Assembly: GCA_017562135.1 (NCBI GenBank)
Contig: QEYB01000093.1
Span: 124,001 to 188,000, forward strand
DNA length: 64,000 nucleotides
Direction: 5' to 3'
Source: Dipylidium caninum
Lineage: Eukaryota > Platyhelminthes > Cestoda > Cyclophyllidea > Dipylidiidae
Shown here piece after piece: positions 22,409 to 35,000 of the stretch (position 1 is the first letter of the stretch; each line of letters opens with the position of its first letter). A program made the position numbers and the translations under genes. The notes beneath the pieces were generated by a model that saw only the letters and a program-made list of their open reading frames with translations, searched no databases and was not told the DNA's origin.

Positions 22409-25211
22409 GGCTCCGTCGCACTTTGAACGCATTCGCAACAGAAATAGGTGTGCAATTACCTGTGTGCCTCCCGTCAACCAATCAGAGGACGCAGCAGTCG
22501 TCACCGCAACCAATCAGGCGCAAGCGCTGCAACACAGGACTTTTCATAATTGTCTCGCCCCTCTTCTGTATCGCCTGACTGTGCCTGTGGGTATGTTGTA
22601 GATTAATAGCAACATAAAGAGAAAACTAGTCAGCTTCGTTACAGACTTTGACCCTGCCGAAAACCATATTGTGACGATAAATTCCCCACTGGGAACGAAA
22701 TGCGGGGTTAGAAGTTAGTGCTTGAATCCTTCTGTGACCACCTCTAGTAGGCTTCATTTGGCGGAGTTACCACAACGGAGCAACTGGAACCTTCTTTAAG
22801 TTGGCGTGCATTGGCGGGGCCGGAGATTAGCAAGTTTACCCTCCTAATATCTGGAAGGCAGTCTGGATTACCCGGTTCGCCGAATTTGGACATTGGTGAA
22901 AAATCCAGATAAGGAGAAGGCACTTAGTGTTTTATCTATCATAAATGCCTTTTACTGCTTCGAATGTCCGACCTTTTAATCGAATCACTTAACTATCACT
23001 AGCCGATGGGGAAATGGTGGCAGCGGCTTCGAAAACACGTTCGAGTGTCAAAAAAGAGGTAACAGGTTGGCTACCACATCGAAAGACTAAAATTCGAAGT
23101 TCCACGTTCAATTAGCGGGTACGCAACTGCACTCCGCTAAACGCCGATTATTCTAGTCGGCCAAAAAAAGCTGCCTCTTCACTTGCACCGTACCTCCGCC
23201 TCATCCTTCGGGGGAGTAGCAACGAGATGAGGTGATGTCTCGTGCTGAATGCGGCACCATCCTTAAATTGCCCTCTGCTAGTAAAACTCGGCCATGAGTT
23301 CGCCTTCAGTCGATTTTCATGCGCAGCACAGCAAAAACCCTACTTACCGCTTCTTTTCATCAAACAGCAATTTTAGTCTGCTGTCAAATTGGCTCCCCTT
23401 CAAGTGACTAAGACGAAGTTCTTCCTTTTCGCTTTCTGCGACTCCTGCACATCACCCCACCGTGGACAAGTGCATCTTTTAAGACTTCCAGCGCACCGTC
23501 TCGTGCTCAGAAGACGTCTATTGAGCGAAAAACCCGCTGATTGTGTAATGCTTGGAGCACACACTTTCGATGACCCAAGTTGTACTAGTAAAGCGGTGCA
23601 GAAGCGCGTTGATACGTGACTTTCAGCGCCAACATGCCCAAGCCTCAAGTAAACACGCACGAACATGTCTGCAGCGAATAAGTCATCGCACGCCTCGTTT
23701 TGGCTGTTGGGACAACGAGAGAGGCCTGGTACCCTGGTATAATGAAACAGATGAAAGTAGACTTTTTCAACAAGAGCAAGCAGTGAGGACAAGATACTCA
23801 ATTCACATCTATTCAGAAACAATGGGGTAAAACGTGGATTGAGTGAAGAAAACACTTCCCCTCTTGGAAGCATTCACGTAAGTTTTGACTCGAACATTTG
23901 GGCCATCTCTTTGCCTTTTTACGGTTCCTGAATCTTCCAAGGCGAAGGACGGACTCCCAGATTCTGGTAGAATGCGGCATCAGGGCGGCCTCCAGCGGTG
24001 GCACGCTCTCATCGAGCCCGCGGTGTGGCTTTTGAGCACAGGCGGTATAATCGTCGACCACTCACAATTTTGGCCTCTGACGAGCGCTAGTGACACCTCG
24101 ACGGAGTGCTGCGGCTTCGATAAAGGCTTCCCGAGGGGACCTCGACGGGAACTGAACATAAGACACTGCACAACGCAAGCACAGTGACTTTCAAAGCATC
24201 GCTGACCAGCAACCCAAATTATTGATTTCCCCGCGTCTGTCAACGCCCCTCACCGCAATGACAGTTTTGGCATTCCTCACGCTCTTAAGTCTCGAGACAG
24301 GCCTCGCGGGCGGATTTTGCTTCCTCGTGCGCGCCAGAGTCGGTGCCTCGGTATTTCCTCTCCCCACTGAATCCGACTTCTTGATGTCTCCGTTCCGACT
24401 GGAGCATGACACCACCTTCACCACCAATGACTTTGACTGTCAGGTGATGAATCAAGGATTGGATTGGATGGACGCCATCGTTCACTGTTGCTACTCGGGT
24501 GTAAATCTTGAGGATGATCGGAAATGGACGGAGGAGGACTTTCTGAATGTATTAAAACGGATCTATTTCTAGTAGACTAGCGTTGCGTACCCTCACACGT
24601 CGAAGGATCAAATGGAAGCAGTGTTCATTTTGTTATTCTCACTAACTAATGTAGCCGTTTACGTCAGCCGTTGCACCACTTAGCAGACTCGGTCTTCGAA
24701 CTTGCGGTCCAGAGAAGTTGAGTGGACATTCGATTTATATACTGAGTTGATAAGTGATTAACCCTGAAAAAAACTACAGTCCGACTCTCAAAAAAGGCAC
24801 ATCGTAACTTGATCGCTATAATCAACGCATTGCAATATGGTATCTTCTAAAAAAGCGCACGTTTTTGCTAAACCCAGTTTCAACAAATCCACAAGTTGAA
24901 AACTCAGAACACGTAAAATAATTATTGTCTCGAGAAGTCACGAATAACCGGTCGAGCAAATACACAGGGGAAATGCTCACAAGCCCGTGAATGTTCCGTT
25001 CCCAATTCTAATAGCAAAACTAAACGTCGAAGTACACGAAACTCTTTAGAATTTGGCATTTACAAAATTAGGATTATGCAAAACAACGACTATACCTGAA
25101 TGCATGATTAAATTACTGCATTTTCAAATAAATAGACAAAAGGGTAAGTACGACGGAGTCAATAACCAAATTCAAAAATAAACAGAGGCGAGCAACTAGT
25201 GAGGGGGACTC
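22409..25211. other. Intergenic region with one weak orphan frame
   Basis: No confident gene. An ATG-started frame at 24258-24572 is the best candidate and is listed separately. The remainder is unremarkable mixed sequence, becoming AT-rich from 24.6 kb towards the PLAA 3' end. Confidence 0.4.
24258..24572 (+). CDS. Hypothetical small protein with signal-like N-terminus
   Basis: 104 residues from ATG to TAG. The N-terminus (MTVLAFLTLLSLETGLAGGF) looks like a signal peptide. The rest has four cysteines (DFDCQ, and HCC) and an acidic C-terminal part. No family is recognised. Two minus-strand frames are open over the same DNA, so this may be a chance frame or one exon of a longer gene. Confidence 0.2.
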   Translation: MTVLAFLTLLSLETGLAGGFCFLVRARVGASVFPLPTESDFLMSPFRLEHDTTFTTNDFDCQVMNQGLDWMDAIVHCCYSGVNLEDDRKWTEEDFLNVLKRIYF

Positions 25212-28200
25212 CTACTCCACCAGCTTGAGCAGTTCACTCGCACACATCCGAATCGAAGACTTCGCAATTTTGCACTGTTGCCAGAAGCACAGAACACCGC
25301 GCACACGTTCCCAACCCGTCAGTATCGCATCACTTTCCTCAGGAGCCGAACTTGTGGTGGCCGCACTCCCTACGAGGTAGGCACGACGCAATCGCAGCTG
25401 GGCCAAAGCCTCAGCGCTCATCGAGTCATCCTTGGGGGGAGCGGGAACGGAGGAGATAACAGCGGTGGCCAAGGCGATGAGTAGTCGAAGTGGAACCTCG
25501 GGAGGATAGTCGGTGACCGACCCCGTACCTTTTGGGGCAGTAAAGAGCAGTAGGCTAGTAGCCAATCTCACGCATAATCCCGGCAGCCCTCGCAGAGTTG
25601 GAAGAGCATTTGGAATATGACTGTGTTCGTTACTGCAGCGATAGGCTACAGTTGCTAAGTTATATGCCAGGGTGGCTAGGGCCACCTGAAAGGTAGAGGG
25701 GAATTTTTAATAAGTCAACTTTACTTTCCTACTATCCTATACGATCATGGGGACGGTTTACATCTCCCCTGTATACTTGGGGCTCAAGCTCGTTTTTCAA
25801 CTAAATCCAATTTGTGAGGAAATCCAAGACGTCGCTCCAATAAAATAGGTGGTATTGTGGAATTTGTTAAGAAGTATTTAAAACATCTCACAAAGGTAGG
25901 AGAGATCTGAGTATCGTGATAGCTGTGCGGTTGTGAGTTCACCATTCGGCTCAAAAACGAAGAATTACAAAAAATTCCCGTCAACCACTTTATCCTAGCA
26001 AAAAAATGTCAACTTAATTCCATTGAATTTCAAGGACTCGGAGATGTCGGAAAATGCAAAAATACTAAGAAACCTAATAAAAGTAAATGATTCCTCAGAG
26101 AGATCTAAGGCTAAAGCTAAACGTGAAATTAATGGGATAATGAATTACAGTAGTCTACAGGCAAAGTAACCAAGCCCTCAATCAGCCTACGAAGAGCCTA
26201 TCTTCACAGGCCTAATTTTTCAAAGATATCAGTAATATCGGATGATTCACGCACCAGGATGTTTTTGTTCTTCTCGAAAATGAGAGCTGCGGAAGAGTCA
26301 AAAAACTTAACAAGACGCCCTGCCTCCTCGAAGACAAGAGGGAGGGAGGCTGGAACGGCCAACTCGGCCTTCATTCGACTGAAGTCCGTAGCGACTACGT
26401 TGGCCATGAGACGGAAGACAAAGAGTGAACATTTCAACTCTGCCTGGGAGAGACTCGCGGTCTCTACGCTCTTCAAACCTGAATTGCGTAGGATAGACGT
26501 CCATGCCGTTAGCTTAAAGATGGCATCAGAGGCTCCATGCCAACGCACCAAGCATCGCAATAGATCGAATAGAGGAAAGGCCAACTCTGAAAAAGATATG
26601 TCTATTCTAAGTGGTAATATAAAAGAAAGCAGAGGACATGAAGAAAAAATATGTATACCCAATTCTCAACATCGTAAACTCCGTCCTAAAATCCGCGTAA
26701 TTAATTTCTAAGTTGGTTCAAAACAAATGTAAATCCACAAAAGAAGGTGACAGTAGATTTATCAAAATAAGAAGGATCATCATTAGTGATATAGCACAAA
26801 TGATCAGGATTATTCTGAGGAAACATACCCATTGGCCAGACCCCAATGGGTTCCAAAAGAGCCAATGTCAGGCGGATAGCAACCTCCTCAGACATCTGAG
26901 GACTCATTTGTTCCACTAACTGGAGTGTTGTATCCGAGAGAGACATTGGGGCAGCAATATTAAATTCCTTCAGTTTTGCTAACGAGAACCAGGAAAAAAT
27001 TATATATTTGAAGTTGGTGAATAATGATACATTAATGTAAAATCCATCTACGAGAAGAATGAATCGCTGCCTTCACAAGAACAAGACATATACGTGTGTT
27101 TTCGTGTCAAAATATATAGCTTCGTATGCGGTTTTCGTTAGTCACATATATGCAATTACCACATTTAAATCGAGCCAAAGACCATTTACTCCAATAGATT
27201 AATAATGTTGGCAATACAAATTAATGTTTTTGGGGCGAAAATCACACATATAGGAACAAAAATTTGAGAGATCTTTGGATTAAAGCGTCAGAACTGGTAT
27301 ATCAGATGTTTTCAAACAAAAACGTCAACTGACCCAAAACCAATTTGATGTTGATAGCTTCCAAAGTAATAAAATCCTTTGAGGGGAAGAGGAGGGCATC
27401 ACTTTCATCTGCAGGAAGGTAGCGAACAGAGCCGGTGAAGGGATCAGAAACTCCCTGATTAATGACACCCGAGTTGGCAGAGCTATCCAAATTGGCTTGT
27501 TTAATTATATATTTCGCCACAGTGTCCAAGTAATCTTGAGGTAGGCTGTGTTTGTGTAAGAATTCCTGTGCTACCACCCAGGGATCATCGGTCTTATTGA
27601 AGGGTAGTTTCACAGCCGGCATATTCTCGTCGAAGTCCACTGTAAACACGTAGTCGTATTCCTATAAAAATATGTATGAATTTGATGAAAAGTCGAAGAA
27701 AAAGCCATCTTGGTGATTGCATTGAAATACTGACTCTGCCCTCGAAAAGTAAACGGTTAGACCCCGAATCGGATGGCTCCGCAGATCCCACTACGTCCCC
27801 AACTTTAATCCATCGGGACTCGCCCATCGACCACTGGTAACAGACAACGGCCGCATCCTCCCGAATTACCATTATTTGGCCCTCGCTCCGACCTGTCAAT
27901 TTGAAATAAAATTACTACTACCTAAACATCAATATAAATTCTTGTTGGTCGATGTAAAATAAGGGTAAGAAGTGAGTAGCAGAGGGTAGATCAATTAAGT
28001 CATAACCGAAAAACTCAAAATGCCTGTTTAAATGGTCTACACGAAGGTATGGGCAACAATACCCCAGCAGTGTCTATACTCTTGTCGAATAGTTTCCAGA
28101 GAGAATTTAAAATAATGTTGATTTTTGAAGCTATTTATAGAAGAATGTCGAACATTAAACTTTGTATAAAAAGCCTTTACCCGTACTGAGTTGATCAACA

Positions 28201-30003
28201 TTTGGACAGTTTATTTTCAGGTAAGTGAACATCGGCTTTCATAACGGCAATGTCAGGCCATTACTGGAAATAAAACTCCCATCACAACCCGAATAAAGAA
28301 ATGTGCCAACCTTAAGAGCTTAGAAAAACAGACTGTGAACCTATTTGATGGATAGCAAACATCGGTTTTGAAGTAAAGTGACTAAACACAGAGTCCATTA
28401 AAGTTTATTCAAATGGAATTCTGTAGATTTACAAGGAGCAAAAAGTGTTTAATTCATCGAACTTAAAGGCGAATTATTACAGGGAACCCGAGAGAAAAGT
28501 TGTCGATGAAATAGGCTAACGACAACCGTATACCTATCGTGGGACCTGAAACGAACATGTAACTCACCAGGAATTGCAAGAGCCTCGACACCAGGCAAAT
28601 TGTGTTTGTCAATATCACCAAGGCTACCTTCAGTCACTTGAAATGAGGCTAACTCAGAATCATACGCTGCTAGCTCCGATCCAGATGCTTGACGCCTGGG
28701 ATTCGACGAAAACAAACGAATTTTCGCGTCACTACAATTCGTAGGCAAGATTATAAGAGAAAGATATATTATAGTAACCGAGATCAGTAAAAAACAAGGA
28801 GGCCACCTGCACCCAACAGCGATATCGCCATCTTTTGTAACCACCACACACCATGCTGTTTGACAAGGCAGAAAGAGTGTTTGTTGGCACTCCAGTTGCT
28901 GTACTGAGTTGGCATCCATCGAAGGAACAGACCAGACACGAACGGTCCTGTCCTCTCCGGAAGATACAATGAAATGATGAGCTGGATCAACGTCCACGGA
29001 ATAGACGAAACTTGTGTGACCGTAGAATTCGGCAAGACAGGCCCCCGATCCGAGGCTCCAGCACCGCAGGCTTCCATCATTGCTAGCCGAAAGAAGACGA
29101 CGAGTGTCCAGCAGAGCAAGAGAACGCACACAGTCGGTGTGGCCTTTGAGGAGCCTTGCAGGGGTTGCAGACTCATAGAGGAGAGAATGCTGAAGGGGCA
29201 ATGCACACGGAACATGCCAAATAGCTATCATGGAGTCTGAGGAAGCCGTGGCGATATGAAATTCGTCTGGATGGGCCTCAGATTCGGGGAGGAAAAGAAC
29301 GGCCCATATCGTCGTCCCTGAACCTAGGAAATAAAGAGTTGATAAATTAAATATTAAAAAAAGGTTATTCATCAAACAATGGAGTGAACTTACGATTAAG
29401 TTTACAGATACAAGAATCGTAATTCCACAACCTCACCGATGAATCCCATGAACCACTCAAAATGATACCTCTCTCATTAGAATCTAAGGAACAAACTAAT
29501 GGCTAAGGTCGTGATTTTTGGATTTAACAAACCTGTGTCTGTGTGACCATGCAGTACGAAAACCGGGTCAAACTCATCTTCGACAAATGCTCGAATAAGG
29601 TTATCATTAGAGCCGGTCAATATGAGACCATTGGGGAAGACCTCCGTAGGCGCTGCATACACAATTGTTGTTACGTAGTTGTCATGTTTCGCATACAATT
29701 TGCTCTGTGTGGTGCTTGTAACAGGCCTATAACAAAAATACTCACCAACGTCGGAAACTGTAAAGTTGAATCGATCAAGATTAATAGCTTTACGAAACCA
29801 TGGCCTAAGTGTATGAGATTGTGTAGTGGGTCATGGAAATATACGAGTGAGTTGCAATGTTCTGAGCCATACCCATCAATATTCCAGAACCGAATTGACA
29901 TGTCCCTTGAAGAAGAAAGAAGTGCTCCAGCTCGGGGACAAAAGAGGCTTCTTACATCGCTTGTATGACCGGCAAGTTCACCCCGAAACTTGAACGTCTC
30001 CAT
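25212..30003 (-). CDS. PLAA: PLAA / Doa1-Ufd3 homologue (phospholipase A2-activating protein)
   Basis: Complete 10-exon gene: 30003-29873, 29726-29533, 29483-29394, 29323-28807, 28731-28568, 27892-27735, 27661-27334, 26978-26829, 26586-26255 and 25685-25212. All phases agree, giving 845 residues (human PLAA is 795). The N-terminal half is a WD40 propeller: ELAGHTSDVRSLF, ILSGSWDSSVRLW, LLKGHTDCVRSLALL, FYGHTSFVYSVDVD and SSGEDRTVRVWS. Next comes QWSMGESRWIKVGDVVGS, then the PFU ubiquitin-binding domain (FTVDFDENMPAVKLPFNKTD, DDPWVVAQEFL). SDPFTGSVRYLP leads into the C-terminal helical PUL domain, which binds Cdc48/p97. By family it handles ubiquitylated cargo with p97, in degradation and endosomal sorting. 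It lies 2 kb downstream of the UBR-type E3 gene on the same strand. The call is secure. Confidence 0.96.
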
Positions 30004-32006
30004 TGATGACCCGGCTGAAGGAACGCTATACTTCCAAAGCGAGCGGCATGCTAATCAACTCATCTAAACAATATTTTAAATCAAAAATTAGCATCTTAAT
30101 AGGCCGTGCAAGCAAAGACTGTGGTAAGCTAAAATTTTGTTGCAATATTTATTAATATGTAAAATGCGTTAGTTATGAATAAGAGGCACTTTGGAATGGC
30201 AGTTGGGGAGAACTTTTAATCATTGCACGAATCTCAAACAGTGACGCATACTACTTTCCAACTGAAATTTTAACATGCAAACTAAGTATAAAATTGTTAC
30301 AAACTTTGTTATTGCTCATTGTATACCTGTACGTAAGCTAAAAGCCTTGAGAAATCTGTGTGTCTTTGATAGTTTGAGTGATCTGTTATCACCGGTAGGT
30401 TTCCTCAAGATGTATCCACCTGCGTAACAATGGGAAAAAAGGCAATCGAACACTTAGTCGACATCACTATTCAATAAATTTCCAGCCATCCACGTCCCTA
30501 ATTTGTGATACCTAGAATTTGCGAAACCCCTAAATCACTCAAGCAGGAATCTTCGGAAACAATTACAAACCGTGACCTCTTTAACAGCGTCAAGATGCCG
30601 ACCTTTCGACAATGACAAGCAAGTCATATCGACACACTTAGCTTTTTTCATATTACGCAAATATGTTGATTTTTACTATCACTTTTTTTGACACGATATT
30701 ACGACGACTTTCGGCAGATGCTAATAAACTACATTGCGTGGAACATAAAGTACAAAATAACACCTCAAGGCTAACGACGAGACTTGATGGGGACATGAAA
30801 TGAAGAAGCAAATTACAATTGCAAATATGACAGCATATTCCTCATTTGGAGACAATTTTTGATTTTTCGGCAGCCGCTCCCATGATTAAAAAAAGCTCAT
30901 ATGACTGCAGGTAAAGTAGCCTTTAGATATCAGACCCAAGACAGGGCACTCGCTAGTTGACCACTTTGAATTTCAATCCCGAGAAAACACCCACTTCAAA
31001 ACTATCTTGAGTTTAAGTACTCTCACTTACACACGCCTTTACGTCATCAAACACCCCACAGTGCTTTAGTATCGGGAAGACCCCTACTACTTGAGTTCTG
31101 TAAAATGATTCCCTGGAAGGCCAAATGCCTGTTGCCTTTTAGGAATCATTTGTCAATTTCCTAGTTTAGTAGGTTTGTGACTGGGCATTCGACCTAAACG
31201 GATCGAGAAGGAAGAGGACTTGAAAACACCTTTCCTCATTTAAGCTTTACGATTTGCACGGAACTTTTGCACTTTAGTGAAAATCGTAGAGCAGAATTTA
31301 GCTGGAAGTCAAACAGCAAACGTCACCCGGCAATACATTTCGAATAGTCCAAATTTATTCTTTCAGAATTTAGACAGTCGATATATTAAAATTAGTACGA
31401 GTTTGCTCTTTATAAGTTTTCAGACGGAGGAAAACAACAGGCGATATTGCCGATTACCATGGACAAACAATCCGTCTGAGGATGTAGTCTGCCCAGTGTC
31501 ACGACAGGTTGGTCCTCAATAATTTGTTCTAAACACGCGGAGAGAAACTATCTTCGTCGAGGGGTGACACTACTAACCATTCTCCTACCAGATAAATATT
31601 CTTCTTCTTGAATCTAGAAATACGATTTCAACAAAGATACTAAATTCCATTTATCGGGGGGGGGGGGAGAGAAGCCAGTAAAAATAAAAATATTAGTTAA
31701 TTATACGTGTCTTTTATGAAACGTCAAGTATAAATATCACTGACAGACCGTGGTGGTGGAACGATGGGCCCATGAAGAAATATACTAAGCTCCAGTCTAC
31801 CCGAACAACTTGGCGCATGCACTTGATAGCGGCAGTAGTAGCGTTAGCTGTTTTCACAAAAATGCGAGTGGTTCAGAGATGGGGACATAACAAAACAGAT
31901 GGCTTACATGGGGGGAGGGGGTGCAAGGTTGGGTGGAAATCGAAAAGAGTTAAAACGTTTGTCTGTGTATTTATGCATTTGCGCGTGAAAGACGAAACTT
32001 TGAGAG
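30004..32006. other. Intergenic DNA between the UBR and PLAA genes
   Basis: AT-rich sequence that must hold the UBR 3' UTR and the PLAA promoter. It contains a G12 run at 31656-31667. No gene is supported; the plus frame 31277-31522 has no recognisable features. Confidence 0.5.
31656..31667. repeat. Poly-G tract (12 nt)
   Basis: Twelve consecutive G in otherwise AT-rich intergenic DNA. Confidence 0.85.
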
Positions 32007-35000
32007 CTAGATGAGATACAATTTCGCCGATGTCGTGCTATCCACCTGATGACCGAGCCACATCCGATTCAATTCCTCGTAGGCCTTTTCGTTAAGAAAC
32101 AGCGGATTACCTCGTCTACACAAAAGGGACGAGGAAAATACACGTGTAGGCAGGAGTGATGGGTTGTAACTTTTATAGACGGAAAAATGAAGTGGACTTA
32201 CCTAAGACCAACATCTGGTTCACCAAATTCGTCTCTGTAAGGACTCGTTAATTCCGTAGTCCGGCGGCCTTGATCGGAGAACAGAAGAACTCCGCCAGTG
32301 AAGAGCATGACTACGGCATATCCGGCATGGCAACGACGAACATGTGCCTGGATATCATAAACGACGGCCTCTCGACGCCCAACGGTACTGACAGTTCCGT
32401 TCTCCGAGCTTACAGTCATTTCCGGAATTGTTTCAAATCGCCGACAACTGTAGCAGGCGAAACAGGCTACTGCTCCACAAACCAAGCACAGACTTGGATC
32501 CGAATGGATGTTGCTGCCGGTGTGAACACTCCTTAACATGATAAAGTAACCGAAGAGTAAGTAGAATAGTGGTAAATAAATAGATAAAACTGATGGAGAT
32601 TTACTTGAGTTCCGTGGCGAGGGCCATGAGGGAGACGTACTCCTTCGGGAGTTGAATGAGATGTGGAGGGTTAACATTAGGCTCGGGGAGAAGAGGCATC
32701 ACTCCCTCGAAGTCTAATGATGGGGTTAGGTATACGGGTCGCAGATAATTGGTGTAGATCGATCTGGAGGCGGAGTTCCGCCCAAGAAGACACCATGAAG
32801 TCATTAGACTAGCCAACCATAGAGAACTGGATGCCGCAGTTTCTGTAGCTGACCATGGATGTGCTAATTTATCCTCCAAGTCAGCGTTCGAGTCGGAGAG
32901 AAGAACGAAGAGGTCGGAGGGCGATTGAGGCAAACCCAAGTAGGCCAATAACAGACTAAATTCACCTGTAGATAAGAATCACCGGAATCAAAGGTGGAAT
33001 GAGGAAAGTGAGAAATGGTTGAGGGTAGCAATGCCATACATAGAGGTTTATCATTAGGCGGGTTAGACAAATCTGGAGGAACGTCGAGGTCTGTAATCTG
33101 AGAAATGACAAAGGCAGCGATTCTCAAGAATGGGAGGCAACAGGATTGGACATGCATGAATAGTTGGGCCAAGTTTTGTGAAGTAGGTTCAGCATGACAT
33201 ATGGGAAGCCCGGAGAGATGTTGCAAACGCCGGCGTACTGCCAACAACTAGAAGTATATCAGAAATCGGGTCTTAAATATAGGCCAATACCTCCAATTTC
33301 ACCACAAAATAAGCCACAGCATACTTTATCATTCATCCAGAGGATGGCGCAGGGCTCTAGGAGAGCACCACTGACAGACGCACTAATAGAATATTCTGGG
33401 TGCCAGGAGAGAAGTGTTTGAACGAGTAGAGCGAGGTAGCAGAGACGAAGAGTAAAGGCTTCATGAGAATCACCCATAGGTAGTCTTGGGAAGCCATCAT
33501 TGCAAGCTACGTCCGGCAGTTGACCTAACGCTTCCGTCGTGGAGACACGTTCGAACATTTGCAGTCGCTGACACTCCACGCGCTGGTCTACACTCTCCAA
33601 ACCAGGACGTAAGAAGAGGAGACTAATGAAGAGATGTGTAATGTCGGCCTAGAATGTGCGAGAAAAGGAGACATGAAAGAGATCAACTTGTTAGTAAAAA
33701 TAAGAAGGGAAATGAGCCGGCTTACCTCCCAGAGGAGACTGGTTGGAACACCAAGAGCATCGGGCGATCGGAGTGTTTCGAATGGTGAGAAAACAGAGGA
33801 CGATAAAAGTGAACGTGCAGGCGAAAAGTCGGCGGATTTGCTGTCGCAAAGGCTGTTAGAGTCGGGCAAAAGCAGACGCCAAAGACGAATAGCGTCCTGG
33901 GTGACGGCAATACGTGTAACATTTTCCGTGAGATGTGATGCTTTCCTTGTGTAGCCGTGCGAGCAGAAGCCGGCATTCGTAGGTGCATCTAAAGGAATAG
34001 TAGGATCAAGATGGAATGGTTTACAGTATAGAATACCAGCTCTGTTTTAAAGCGATCGTACATGTTTGGGGAGCGAAGTAACAGTACCACCACCACCACT
34101 CTGGGTCATCGCGCCGCAGAAGCCACTGGCGGATCCGAGTAATGTCACTATCCCCGTCAGCACAGCCAAAGACGCCCCGAGAGACGGGCGCCAAGCGCGC
34201 GTGGGCATGGAAAGCAGCCCTCAATAGGTAACACAGACCTGTTTTATGACGTTCTACTAAATCGCTGCTGAAGAAATGACTTCGTGGACCCAGCTGGCGC
34301 AGGTACTATTAAAAAACAATGCAAGTTAATTCACCTGAGGCCCGTATCTGATCTAGAGAGCTGCGAGGCAACCGGTTTAAGACAATGAACCGTAAGGGCG
34401 CGCTGCACAGGTGAAAGGCAACCATCTCTAGGTGAAATGTGACAATATATATGTCGGCCGGTAAATTGAATAATGATAAATTATAGTAGAAGGAAACTGA
34501 AAAATTGATTATAGCAGTATCAAGAAGACGAAGTCGAATTTATGTCATTCTTCTTCAAAGCAAGATAGAAAGAACCAAATCCATGTATAAAAACAAAAAA
34601 AACAATAGCAGTTTGTTGATACGGATTAATAGAGTAAAAGAGGGCCGAAAAATACAACCTACCCGCTCCCAGTCGATAAGGGTATAAGCAATGGAGTGTC
34701 GAAGTGCGCGCCAGGCGGACGCTGCGGAGAGAAGAAGCTTGAAGACTACGCCGACGAGTGCAGACAAAAGCCGCTCGAAGTCGGCTCACCGCCTGACCAA
34801 GGCGGCGGCCCGATTCAGTTACTGTGTTCTCTGAGCGCCCACTGAGCGATAAGAGGTGTGAGTAACAACTGACGAGGCTGGTGTGCAACTCCTCCACTGC
34901 CTCACATACACACGGTGGCAGCGGAGTAGCAGTAGCTGCGGCGCCACCCGATCCAGAAGTACGACGTTGTCCGCCAGCGCCATCCAGCGATCGTACCGCG

